A stretch of DNA of 64,000 nt from Bacteroidales bacterium (GTDB lineage: Bacteria > Bacteroidota > Bacteroidia > Bacteroidales > Tenuifilaceae): contig JABFRB010000003.1 of the NCBI GenBank assembly GCA_013141385.1, positions 1 to 64,000 of the forward strand. Reading direction: 5' to 3'. Made by a program: the position numbers and the translations under genes. Each line of letters opens with the position of its first letter. Position 1 is the stretch's first letter. Below the pieces are notes generated by a model. The model had not been told where the DNA came from. It was given only the letters and a program-made list of their open reading frames with translations, and made no database searches. Of this stretch, positions 8,712 to 18,700 are shown piece after piece.

Positions 8712-8761
8712 TCTGATAACATGGCGTAGGAATTATAACACTATCAGCAAAAATTTAAAAT

Positions 8762-8929
8762 ATGCCTGTTGAAATTAGAGAATTGATAATTAGAGCTTAC
8801 GTTGAATCTGAGAATAAAAAGGATGTAAAATCCAGTAAAGATTCTTTTGCCAATGACGAGAGTAATTTCTCTTCATCCGATGAAATTGCTCAATTGCTTG
8901 AGGTTATAAATAACAAAAACGAACGTTGA
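8762..8929 (+). CDS. DUF5908-like small eCIS protein (Pvc6 position)
   Basis: A 55-aa ORF from ATG 8762 to TGA 8929 begins MPVEIRELIIRAYVE, which is the characteristic start of the DUF5908 family found in eCIS loci between tube and LysM genes. The remainder is charged and probably disordered. Its stop overlaps the ATG of the next gene (TGATG), indicating translational coupling. The family's function is not established; position suggests a small baseplate component. Confidence 0.8.
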   Translation: MPVEIRELIIRAYVESENKKDVKSSKDSFANDESNFSSSDEIAQLLEVINNKNER

Positions 8930-9702
8930 TGGGACTCAGTGATTTATTAACGGTTGGTGGAGGTTTAGAGAAACTTAGGATTACAGCATTTCAGGATGAG
9001 GAGTATAAAACTACTATTGGAAGTTTCATAGTCATGTATAATCCTACTACATTTTCTCAAACAATAAGTACCAAATGGCTAGATGAAAAACAAGTTAATA
9101 CCAATGGTAAAGAAAAGTCCTTTAGAACAAACGAACCAAGTAAATTGACATTCGATTTTATGTTTGATGCAACCTGTGCATCTCCATCAAGCGAGAGCAA
9201 AGCAGGATCATCTGTTTTCGATGCATACACATTAATTAAAAATTCTGATCCTACTGATTCTGGTAAAAGGCATATCAATGATGCAATAGCAAAGTTTTTT
9301 GAACTTACTCAAAAGGTAAATAGCGAAACGCATAAACCATCATATTTACAAATAAACTGGGGGTCATTTGAGTTTAGAGGAGTTCTCGAAAGCGCTACAA
9401 TAAATTACAAATTGTTTAATTTAAGCGGTTTGCCAATAAGAGCCACTCTTACAGCAAATTTTTCAGAGAGCATTACAAAAACAGAAGTAGCAGCTGAACA
9501 AAAAACTGAATCGCCAGATCTTACTCATTATAGAATAGTAAACGAAGGTGATACTTTGCCTTTACTATCACAAATGATGTATGGCGATCCTTCATACTAC
9601 ATGGAGTTAGCAAAAATAAATGGTCTAACTAATTTCCGAAATATCAAAGTTGGTCAAAGGATTATTTTTCCGCCAATCGATAAAAGCAATAAATCGAAAT
9701 GA
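8929..9702 (+). CDS. LysM-containing hub/tube-connecting protein (Pvc7/Afp7-like)
   Basis: The 257-aa protein has an N-terminal CIS tube-protein domain ('LRITAFQDEEYKTTIGSFIVMYNPTTFSQTIS', 'PSKLTFDFMFDAT', 'SYLQINWGSFEFRGVLESATINYKLFN') and a C-terminal LysM motif (~residues 197-250: 'HYRIVNEGDTLPLLSQMMYGDPSYY...IKVGQRIIFPP'). This architecture equals Pvc7/Afp7 and resembles phage gp53-type baseplate proteins, where LysM clamps the hub and baseplate rather than binding external peptidoglycan. I use ATG 8929, which overlaps the DUF5908 stop, rather than the TTG three bases upstream. The 3' end overlaps the spike gene (ATGA at 9699). Confidence 0.92.
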   Translation: MGLSDLLTVGGGLEKLRITAFQDEEYKTTIGSFIVMYNPTTFSQTISTKWLDEKQVNTNGKEKSFRTNEPSKLTFDFMFDATCASPSSESKAGSSVFDAYTLIKNSDPTDSGKRHINDAIAKFFELTQKVNSETHKPSYLQINWGSFEFRGVLESATINYKLFNLSGLPIRATLTANFSESITKTEVAAEQKTESPDLTHYRIVNEGDTLPLLSQMMYGDPSYYMELAKINGLTNFRNIKVGQRIIFPPIDKSNKSK

Positions 9703-11459
9703 CAGACGAAAGTAGAACAATACCAACCCAAGCAAGTACTGACTTAGCAACGTTCCGAATTTTTGCGAATGGTGCAGAAGTTAGTAGCGATGTGGCAATT
9801 GTGTCTATTAGCGTCAGTAAAACTGTGAATAAGATCCCAACAGCCAGACTTGTACTAAGCGATGGTAATATGGCAAAAGAGGATTTTGAACTTAGTGCCA
9901 GTGAAGATTTTATTCCAGGAGCCGAAATCGAAATTCATGCTGGTTACCATAGTATAGAAGATCCTATATTTAAAGGAATTGTCATTAAACATGGAATAAA
10001 ATTTAGAAGCGAACAGAACTCTGAGCTTATTCTTGAAATGAAAGACGTGAGCGTTAAAATGACAATAGGTCGAAAAAATAAATACTTTTTTGATTCAAAG
10101 GATAGTGATATTATTGAAGAGATACTTTCGGATTACACTGACCTTCAGGTAGATGTTGAAGCAACAGAACTAGAGCATAAGGAAATGGTTCAGTATTACT
10201 GTACCGACTGGGACTTTATACTTTCAAGAGCCGATGTAAACGGTCAGCTAGTATTCGTTGATGATGGAACAATAACCATTAAAGCACCCGATTTATCAGC
10301 AGATCCCTTAGTAAAACTCTTTCATGGCGACAACGTTTTTGAGTTTGAAGCCGAAATGGATGCCCGCAACCAGTACACTGCAACCAAGAGTAAATCATGG
10401 GACTATACAAGTCAGGCAGTAATTGAATCCAGCGGTGAAGATCCTGGATTAACAGAGCAGGGGAATATTACAGGATCAGACTTAGCTGGTATTATAGGAC
10501 TCGAAAACTATGAAATGCAACACCCCGGTCAAGTTATTACTGAAGAATTACAATCATGGGCAAACACTAAATTACTCAGAAGTAGGCTTGCTAAAATTCA
10601 GGGACACGTCCAGATTGTTGGCTTTAGCGATATAAAACCTGGTGATATCATAGAATTGGGAGGTTTTGGAGACCGATTTAACGGCAAAGCCTTTGTTTCA
10701 GCAATAACCCATACAGTAAGTTCAAATACCAAGTGGAAAACAAATATCCAATTTGGTCTATCGGATCAATGTTATGCACATGCATACGATAATATTTTAG
10801 AAAAACCTGCATCGGCAATATTACCTGCAATACAAGGATTGCATATTGCCATTGTCACCAATATTCATGAAGATCCCGATGGAGAATTTCGGGTTAGAGT
10901 CAAAATACCTGTTATAAGCACCGAAGAAGATGGTGTTTGGGCAAGAGTAGCCACACTTGATGCTGGAGATAGCCGTGGTTCATTCTTCAGACCCTATGTT
11001 GATGATGAGGTTATTGTAGGCTTTATTAATGACGATCCTCGTGATCCTGTAATACTTGGAATGCTTCACAGTAGTGCCCTACCATCGCCAGTTGAACCAG
11101 CCGAAGATAACTATGAAAAAGGCTTTGTTACAAAAGAAAAAGTTAAACTAATGTTTAACGATGAGAAAAAAAGTCTGACCATTGAAACACCAAATAGCAA
11201 CATCCTTTTAGTGAGCGATGATGAGAAGGGAATTAAACTAGAGGATGAGAATGGCAATATAATTCAAATGAACGCCGATGGAATTACCATTGAAAGTGCT
11301 AAAGATTTGATTCTAAAAGCTAGCGGAGATATTACAATAGAGGGAACTAATGTGTCAAGCAAAGCTAGTGCCCAGTATAAGGCAGAAGGAAGTAGTGGAG
11401 CAGAACTATCAACTAGCGGTCAAGCCGTATTGAAAGGTTCTGTTGTAGCGATTAATTAA
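9699..11459 (+). CDS. VgrG-like spike/hub protein (Pvc8/Afp8)
   Basis: The 586-aa protein contains gp27-like hub domains (residues 1-370, with 'FRIFANGAEVSSDVAIVSISVSKTVNKIPTARLVL' and 'HKEMVQYYCTDWDFILSRADVNG'), an OB-fold/gp5-like segment (~375-470: 'IVTNIHEDPDGEFRVRVKIP', 'GVWARVATL', 'DDEVIVGFINDDPRDPVILGMLHS') and a C-terminal repetitive beta-helix needle ('NSNILLVSDDEKGIKLEDENGNIIQMNADGITI'). It trimerises to form the spike beneath the tube and is capped by the PAAR protein encoded next. The start overlaps the upstream gene by four bases. Confidence 0.95.
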   Translation: MTDESRTIPTQASTDLATFRIFANGAEVSSDVAIVSISVSKTVNKIPTARLVLSDGNMAKEDFELSASEDFIPGAEIEIHAGYHSIEDPIFKGIVIKHGIKFRSEQNSELILEMKDVSVKMTIGRKNKYFFDSKDSDIIEEILSDYTDLQVDVEATELEHKEMVQYYCTDWDFILSRADVNGQLVFVDDGTITIKAPDLSADPLVKLFHGDNVFEFEAEMDARNQYTATKSKSWDYTSQAVIESSGEDPGLTEQGNITGSDLAGIIGLENYEMQHPGQVITEELQSWANTKLLRSRLAKIQGHVQIVGFSDIKPGDIIELGGFGDRFNGKAFVSAITHTVSSNTKWKTNIQFGLSDQCYAHAYDNILEKPASAILPAIQGLHIAIVTNIHEDPDGEFRVRVKIPVISTEEDGVWARVATLDAGDSRGSFFRPYVDDEVIVGFINDDPRDPVILGMLHSSALPSPVEPAEDNYEKGFVTKEKVKLMFNDEKKSLTIETPNSNILLVSDDEKGIKLEDENGNIIQMNADGITIESAKDLILKASGDITIEGTNVSSKASAQYKAEGSSGAELSTSGQAVLKGSVVAIN

Positions 11460-11472
11460 TATTAAAGTATTT

Positions 11473-11751
11473 ATGCCAGCAGCAGCAAGAGTTGGAGATG
11501 TTACTAATCATGGTGGAACAATAGTAGGTCCAGGTGAAGCAACTGTTTTAATTGGAGGCATGCCTGCCTCAGTTGCTGGCGACAATCATGTATGCTCATT
11601 ACCCCCAAATGCGCATCAACCAACAGCCAGCCCATTTCCAATGGGAAGTGCAACTGTATTAATTGGGGGAAAACCAGCAATTAGAGTTGGCGATACTTGT
11701 ATATGTGGAGCGTCTGCCGCAGTGGGCGAACCAACAGTAATGATAGGGTAA
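11473..11751 (+). CDS. PAAR-domain spike tip protein (Pvc10-like)
   Basis: The 92-aa protein is a single PAAR domain. It starts MPAAARVGDVTNHGG, with His, 'DNHVC' and a late Cys (VGDTCICG) as likely zinc ligands, and glycine-rich turns 'VLIGGMPASVAGD' and 'VLIGGKPAIRVGD'. PAAR proteins form the sharp zinc-stabilised tip on VgrG-like trimers. There is no C-terminal toxin extension, so it is structural. It lies 13 bp after the spike gene and 15 bp before gp25. Confidence 0.95.
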   Translation: MPAAARVGDVTNHGGTIVGPGEATVLIGGMPASVAGDNHVCSLPPNAHQPTASPFPMGSATVLIGGKPAIRVGDTCICGASAAVGEPTVMIG

Positions 11752-11766
11752 AAAACTAGAATTCTT

Positions 11767-12195
11767 ATGGATAATAGTGATAATAACATCAATGTAAGCA
11801 ACAGCTTTTTAGGAAGAGGATGGAAATTCCCTGTAACTTTTGTTGATAGCAGCTTTACAGTGGAGTTAGTTGAGGATGAACAGGATATTGCTGAAAGCAT
11901 TCAAATAATTCTAAATACTGCTTTAGGTGAAAGAGTTATGCATCCTGATTTTGGTTCAAACCTTGAGGATTTACTTTTTGAAAAAATTGATATTACCAGT
12001 TTAACCATGATTACCAATAGGTTAAAAAGAGCTTTCCTTTACCACGAGTCAAGGGTAACAATTAATGATATAGATCTTACACCCGATGCTGAAAATGGGA
12101 TTATTCAAGTTACTGTTGATTATACCATATCTGCTACCAATACTAGAACAAACTTAGTTTATCCATACTATATAAACGAAGGAACCGACATTTAA
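11767..12195 (+). CDS. gp25-like baseplate wedge protein (Pvc9/Afp9)
   Basis: The 142-aa protein is of the phage T4 gp25/W lysozyme-like baseplate family: 'GRGWKFPVTF', 'VELVEDEQDIAESIQIILNTALGERVMHPDFGSNLEDLLFE' and 'RLKRAFLYHESRVTINDIDL'. gp25 proteins link the sheath to the baseplate and seed sheath assembly through a handshake with the first sheath ring. The EDEQDIAESI segment holds the conserved EPR/ED core region. It is one base away from the next gene, so co-translation is likely. Confidence 0.95.
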   Translation: MDNSDNNINVSNSFLGRGWKFPVTFVDSSFTVELVEDEQDIAESIQIILNTALGERVMHPDFGSNLEDLLFEKIDITSLTMITNRLKRAFLYHESRVTINDIDLTPDAENGIIQVTVDYTISATNTRTNLVYPYYINEGTDI

Positions 12196-12196
12196 T

Positions 12197-15100
12197 ATGA
12201 GCCAGAATTGTTGCGATAAGAACCCTTTAAAAAGAGATGGCACAAGCCAACAGCAACGCTTACTTAAAGCCTTGCTACCTGGATATATTGCTGTTGATGA
12301 ACGTAGTATGGGAGATTTAATTGAATTTGTTAAGCAATACGCCAAAGAGATAAACTTCTTTAATATTGATAATGGTATAAAAGGGAATTGGGAAGAGTTT
12401 TTTTATAAATCCATAGATACTAAAAATCAAATTACCGAACCGCATTATGCTTTATTCATAGCCTTTCTGAAACTTTTTAAATATGCGCAGGATGATTTAA
12501 ACCTGCTTACCAAAAAACATATCGACTTTTACTATAAAGAAGTTTTGCAACTATCAGAAAAACCTGCCGTTGCAGATCAAGTGTTTTTAATATTTGAACT
12601 TGCAAAGCATGTAACTACCTCTTTTAAAATTGATAAAGGAACAAAACTGAAAGCAGGTAAGGATTCTACTGGTGTTGAAGTGATATATGAAACCGATAAG
12701 GAAATTGTTGTAAACAAAGCAAAAGTAAAGGAGTTAAAAACTCTTTTCTGCAATAAAAATAGCATATTCGGCAACTTAGCACCAAATTATTGTCTATACG
12801 CCTCACCTATTGCAAACTCATCCGATGGGCAGGGTGGTGAAATTGAAGCCGAGGATTTGAGCTGGAAAACCTTTGGATTACCCACATTATCCAAAAATGA
12901 AAATAAAGAATATACTGCTAACAGGCAGCTAGCCAAAATAGGTTTTGCCTTTGCATCGCCAATCCTTTTCTTAGCCGAAGGCGATAGAACTGTTATACTT
13001 ACACTAACTTTTAGCAATGCCGAACCTCTGGAAAGAATACTTAAATGCAGGGATTATAACATAGATACTTCCATTCAAGCCTTTTTTAGTGGGGAGAAGG
13101 AATGGATTGAGTCTTTGGACGAAGACAATCTGTACTCAGAGGAAAGGGCATTAGAATTCCTAAATAATGCCAAAGAAGCTAAAGATATTGCCGGTAATGA
13201 ACCTCAAGAAGGTCCTGTTTATGACGATCCAAATACTGGATATGGAGATCAGACTAAGGATTATGATATTGGAATACTTGTTGCCGAAAGAATCATTACA
13301 GAACGAGATAAACTACCAAGTAAAAAATATACAAGTACATCAGAATTGTTGAATATCTATGGATTTGGTATTGATAAACTTAACGATATTAAATACTCTT
13401 TTCGTAAAGATTTCCATAGCACAACCATCGATCTAAAAAAGAAACAGCTAATAATTAAAAGAACCCTATTCAAGGATAAAAAAGCAGTTGTAAAATACAA
13501 TAAAGAAGTTCTTCTTGATCCTTTTGAGACCCAATGGCCTGTCGAAAAAATTATTATTAATACTGATGGAATAATAAATACATACATTTATAAGGATTTA
13601 AAAGATCTTGAGATTATTAACGCTGAAATAAAGATAGAGGTTTCGGGCGTAAAAAGTTTAACTATCCAAAATGATTTTTCTGAGCTAAAACCATCGAAAC
13701 CCTTTATGCCATTCACGAATAAACCAGCAATTGGTTCCAACTTTTACATAGGTAGTTGGGAGGTATTCCAGAAAAAACCGCAATCAATAGATTTAAATAT
13801 TGCATGGGATAAACTCCCAACTAATTTATTAGGGTTTCAGGATTATTATCAGTATTACAAGGACTCTAGCGATGGTTCCAAAAGAGCTAACTCAAAGTTT
13901 AAAATTAAGATATCTTATCTCTATAACAAGGATTGGGTAGAACTTAAGGATCAAACTACACTATTTACAAATGAAAATGGAGTTGAAATTTCAGACGGTA
14001 CCACTTTACCTTTTGATAAGACAGTAAAAATAAAGACATTTAGTCCAGATCTAAATGTAACCATTGAAAGAAACGAGCAACTAAGCGACTTTAAGGTTTA
14101 TGATGAATCAACTCAAAGAGGCTTTATGAAGTTCAAACTAGATGGTACTGATTTTGGTCATTCAAACTTTCAGATTTCATATACAAAAGCTGTTCTAACT
14201 GGTGTTAAAAAAACAGAAGAAGCTGGTGAAACAGTAGATTATACAGATGAACTTCCAAACGAACCCTATACCCCTGCAATAAAAGAGTTATCGCTTGACT
14301 ATTCCTCATCTGAAAATTTTAAGGTAATTAAGATTGAAGAAAAAGACTTTGAAGAACGTATTGAACAATTCTTCCATATTCACCCTTTTGGAGTAGAAGA
14401 GGTTCTAACTACAAAATCTCAGAATTTCCTACTCCCTCAGTATGAGGACGAAGGCACTTTATATATTGGATTAAGCGATTTAGAACCACCACAAAACATA
14501 TCAATACTATTCAAGGTTTCGGAGGGCAGCCCCGATCCTGATTTAACAAACCAAATAGTTAATTGGTCATATCTAGTTAGCAATGAATGGAAACCAATTG
14601 ATAAAAATGATATTCTGTTCGATACAACTGATAAACTAATAACCTCTGGGATTGTAAGTTTAAGTCTACCCAAAACAATTAATTCTGATAATACAGTATT
14701 AACCCCAGATTTATTCTGGATAAAAGCATCGGTAGAAAATTCATCCAAAGCAATTGCAGATATTATAAGTGTAAACACACAAGCCGTAACTGCTAGCTTT
14801 GTTGATAATGGCAACGATCCAAACTATCTAAAAATACCACTTGCAGAAGAAACCATTAAGAAATTTAAGGATAGTAAAGCATCAATTAGTAAAATCACAC
14901 AACCATACTCTTCATTTGGAGGGGAGATTAAAGAACAATACAGCGATTTTTACACACGAGTTAGCGAAAGATTGAGACATAAATCAAGAGCTATAACAAT
15001 TTGGGATTACGAAAGGCTTGTTCTTGCTTCATTCCCATCAATCTATAAGGTAAAATGCTTAAATCACACTAAATATAGTAATGGATCATTTGCCGAAATG

Positions 15101-15697
15101 GCGCCGGGAAATGTGACTCTTATTGTAATTTCAAACGTTCGAAATACAAATGCAGTTGATTTACTTAAACCTAAAACAAGCTTAAACACCTTAACTGAAA
15201 TTAAAGAATTTATAAAAGGGAGTGAGGATAATACAAAACAAAGCATCTGTTCCGAGAATTTAAGCCTATTTATAATGAATCCCATTTTCGAAGAAATTAG
15301 GGTTGATTTCAAGGTGAAATTTCAAAAGCTCAAAGATCCCGGTTACTATCATAATCAGCTTAACTCCGATATCATCTCTTTTCTTGCCCCATGGGCATTC
15401 GATTCAGAATCGGATGTGGTTTTTGGTGGCAAAATTCACAAATCAAAAATTCTCAACTTTATTGAGGAACGGGATTATGTTGATTATGTTACCTGTTTCA
15501 AAATAAGCCTAATAGCTAATGATGGAACTGAATCAACGGACATTGAGTACGCTGAAACAACAACATCAGCATCTATTTTAACATCATCCAAAGAACATAA
15601 AATTGAGGTAATTGATTCTAAAATATGTGATTGTGATGATAATGAACAGTATGATGTCACAATCCCATCAAGGGACGGTTGTTCTTGCGATAAATAG
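12197..15697 (+). CDS. Baseplate wedge protein, gp6/baseplate-J-like (Pvc11/Afp11)
   Basis: The 1166-aa protein is the large baseplate component. Its N-terminus 'LLPGYIAVDERSMGDLIEFVKQYAKEINFFN' and the C-terminal baseplate J signature 'RHKSRAITIWDYERLVLASFPSIYKVKCLNHT', followed by 'NVTLIVISNV' and 'LNSDIISFLAPWAF', are diagnostic. Between them lie long beta-rich expansions. A helix-hairpin-helix-like segment is visible around residues 365-400 ('YTSTSELLNIYGFGIDKLNDIK'). The extreme C-terminus is Cys-rich (CDCDDNEQYD...CSCDK), unusual for the family. It should form wedges around the hub with the next gene product. Confidence 0.9.
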   Translation: MSQNCCDKNPLKRDGTSQQQRLLKALLPGYIAVDERSMGDLIEFVKQYAKEINFFNIDNGIKGNWEEFFYKSIDTKNQITEPHYALFIAFLKLFKYAQDDLNLLTKKHIDFYYKEVLQLSEKPAVADQVFLIFELAKHVTTSFKIDKGTKLKAGKDSTGVEVIYETDKEIVVNKAKVKELKTLFCNKNSIFGNLAPNYCLYASPIANSSDGQGGEIEAEDLSWKTFGLPTLSKNENKEYTANRQLAKIGFAFASPILFLAEGDRTVILTLTFSNAEPLERILKCRDYNIDTSIQAFFSGEKEWIESLDEDNLYSEERALEFLNNAKEAKDIAGNEPQEGPVYDDPNTGYGDQTKDYDIGILVAERIITERDKLPSKKYTSTSELLNIYGFGIDKLNDIKYSFRKDFHSTTIDLKKKQLIIKRTLFKDKKAVVKYNKEVLLDPFETQWPVEKIIINTDGIINTYIYKDLKDLEIINAEIKIEVSGVKSLTIQNDFSELKPSKPFMPFTNKPAIGSNFYIGSWEVFQKKPQSIDLNIAWDKLPTNLLGFQDYYQYYKDSSDGSKRANSKFKIKISYLYNKDWVELKDQTTLFTNENGVEISDGTTLPFDKTVKIKTFSPDLNVTIERNEQLSDFKVYDESTQRGFMKFKLDGTDFGHSNFQISYTKAVLTGVKKTEEAGETVDYTDELPNEPYTPAIKELSLDYSSSENFKVIKIEEKDFEERIEQFFHIHPFGVEEVLTTKSQNFLLPQYEDEGTLYIGLSDLEPPQNISILFKVSEGSPDPDLTNQIVNWSYLVSNEWKPIDKNDILFDTTDKLITSGIVSLSLPKTINSDNTVLTPDLFWIKASVENSSKAIADIISVNTQAVTASFVDNGNDPNYLKIPLAEETIKKFKDSKASISKITQPYSSFGGEIKEQYSDFYTRVSERLRHKSRAITIWDYERLVLASFPSIYKVKCLNHTKYSNGSFAEMAPGNVTLIVISNVRNTNAVDLLKPKTSLNTLTEIKEFIKGSEDNTKQSICSENLSLFIMNPIFEEIRVDFKVKFQKLKDPGYYHNQLNSDIISFLAPWAFDSESDVVFGGKIHKSKILNFIEERDYVDYVTCFKISLIANDGTESTDIEYAETTTSASILTSSKEHKIEVIDSKICDCDDNEQYDVTIPSRDGCSCDK

Positions 15698-15760
15698 TAA
15701 GTATGATATGATTTTTTAATAAAAACTGATTGAAAATTTAAATTTTATTCCATACACAGT

Positions 15761-18700
15761 ATGGCAGACATTATAAAAATATCGAAAGAGTCACCAGAGC
15801 AAAAAAGTCAGAATTATAAACTTCTTCGTGAGGAAGGTATAAAATATATTCAGGAAATGGCTGGGAAAATATGGAGTGATTACAACCTTCATGATCCTGG
15901 TATTACAATACTTGAAGCATTATGCTATGCCATTACCGACTTAGGCTACCGAGCCTCCTACCCTATCAACGATATTATTGCCGTTAAGCAGAATGGCTCT
16001 AAAACAGAAAACATTAAGAACTTCTATACCGCTAGGCAAATACTTCACAATGCTCCACTAACTAGGAAAGACTATAGAAAGTTGCTAATTGATACTGCCA
16101 TTAGTTTTGATATTCCCGATTCAAGCGACAAAGAATTGCTGGGTATTAAGAATTCATGGATTGATAAATCGAATGAAGCAGAAACTTTTTTCTACGCCGA
16201 TGTTAAGAATAGTAAGCTAACTTATACAAAACCTTTAGCAACATCAGATCAGGAAGCAATTAAAGTTGGAATACTTTACGACATACTAATTGAATTTGAT
16301 CGAAGCGATTATTATGGTGATTTAAATGAAAATACTATAAAAGGCGAACTTCCAATAACAGTTAATCCAGATAACGAAAATTTAAATGGATTAGTTATTG
16401 ATATTGAAGTTGAGTGTCCAAGATGGGACGAAAAAATTGATTGGGACAATCTCGATTCTATTATACATTCCATTAATGAAAACAATATAGGATTTCAAAT
16501 AAGCAATCTACCTGATAATTACTACTTTGAAACCTATACAATTGTTGATGAAAAAACGTTGCACATTGTAATAAAAGATGAATCGGATGACAATGAAGTT
16601 GATGGATTAGAAATTATTGATGAAAAAATCAATGAATGTATTTTTGATTCCGAAGTTGGATTAATCCGAAAATATCAGGAAAAGGTTAGAATAATCCAGC
16701 AAATACTTAAAAAGGTTAAAGCAAGATTAAACGATAACCGTAATCTTTGCGAAGATTTTTATAGACTCAGCGCATTAAAGGTTGAGGAAATTGCAGTATG
16801 TGCTGATGTTGAACTCGATAATAATGCAGATACTGAAAAGGTTCAAGCGCAAATATATCATACCATCGATAAATTCTTATCTCCATCGGTTAAATTTTAC
16901 ACAATTCAGGAAATGCTCGATAAGTGTAAAATCACTGAGGAGTATTACATTAAGAGTATCGATAAAGCATCAAAAATATTCACCGTTTACAAGGACGTAA
17001 CCGAGATATTATCAGAAAGTTCTACAGTAACAGTAAAGAATGCTGTTAGTAATAACGGGGATTACACTGTTGCCTCAGTTTTAATTAATCCTTATAACTC
17101 AAGTTATACTGATATTACTGTTAATGAGGATATTCCATCTGAAATACTCGTGGATGGTGGTATTGTATCAGTAACCTATAAAAATGCAGGTGATTGCTTA
17201 ACTATTGACACAATTTTTGAGGGACCTCCCCTAGAACATGGTTTTATATATGATGAAGAGCTTGAAAATGCCAACCGAAAAGATGTAATCCATGTATCCG
17301 ACTTAATACAAATTATTATGGATATTCCTGGGGTTGCAGCTGTTAAAGATATTCAAATAGCAAATGTTCCCCAGAACAATGAGGATGGAAAAATCTTATC
17401 AAAAAATGTAAAATGGTGCCTGAAACTAGCTATGGAGCAGAACTATGTTCCAAGACTCAGCATTGAACTTTGTAAATTCAGATTTTTTAAGGATAACATA
17501 CCATTCAAAGCAAATGCTGAAGAAGTTGAAGATTTACTTAAAGAGTTAAATATAAACGAAAGGGATAATAAACTTATTTCCCCAAAACTTGATATCAATA
17601 TTCCTTGTGGAGAATTCAGAAACATTGAGGAGTATACAAGTATTCAGGAGGAGTTTCCATTAATTTATGGAATTGGAAGAGAAGGAATACCCAATCAATC
17701 AGGAATATCACCAGAATCCAAAAACAAAAGAGAGGCACAAGTTAAGCAGCTTAAGGGTTACCTTATGTTTTTCGATCAACTCCTTGCCAGCTATCTATCC
17801 CAACTATCCCATGTTAAAGATCTCTTCTCGATAAATGCAGAGAAAGATGAAAATGGTAGTTACAAAATTGGTCGTACCTACTACACTCAGCCACTATTCG
17901 AGATAGTACCTGATGTTGATGCCTTATATGTTGATAAGACTAGCCATCCTGAAAAACTTTATGCTATAACCGAGGATGAGTCAACCTTTTCTGATAGAAG
18001 AAACAAATTTCTCGATCACCTTTTAGCCCGCTTTTCAGAACAATTCTCGGATTATGCACTATCAAGGTATTGGCATTCCGATAAAAACAAATCAACCGAT
18101 CTTATTGATGATAAACTAGTTTTCATCAACTCTTACCCCGAAATTAGCACAAATAGGGGGAAAGCCTTTAACTATAAGCATCCAGATAGTGTGTGGCATA
18201 TCGATAATGTATCGGGATTAGAAAAAAGAGTCTCCTTACTAATGGGAATACCTCCCAAAAGTACCGATTTATTGAATTTCAGAGATAATTTTAAAATAAC
18301 CGAAGATAATGGTCTGTATAAATTTGAAATAGTTAACGGAAGTAAAACCTTACTTAACAATTCTGATTACCAATCGATTGAAGATTTAAAGAAGGATCTT
18401 GAAGTTATTATAGTTAAAGGACTCTTTAAAGAAGACTTCACCATTTCAATTAATGACACTAATTACTATTTCTATATTGATTGTTTGGATAAAGAAAACA
18501 ATACCAGAATAATAGGCACAAGTGAACCCAACTATTACACTTCCGAAGAAGATGTAGAAAATGATATTGATGAGCTGGTTAAAATACTTCACGATGAATT
18601 TTTTGATAATCAAGAATCTAACCGAAACAACATAGCTTGTCCATTCGAAAATTATCTGATTTTTAACAAATCAGGTGAAATAATAGATGAATACCAGACT

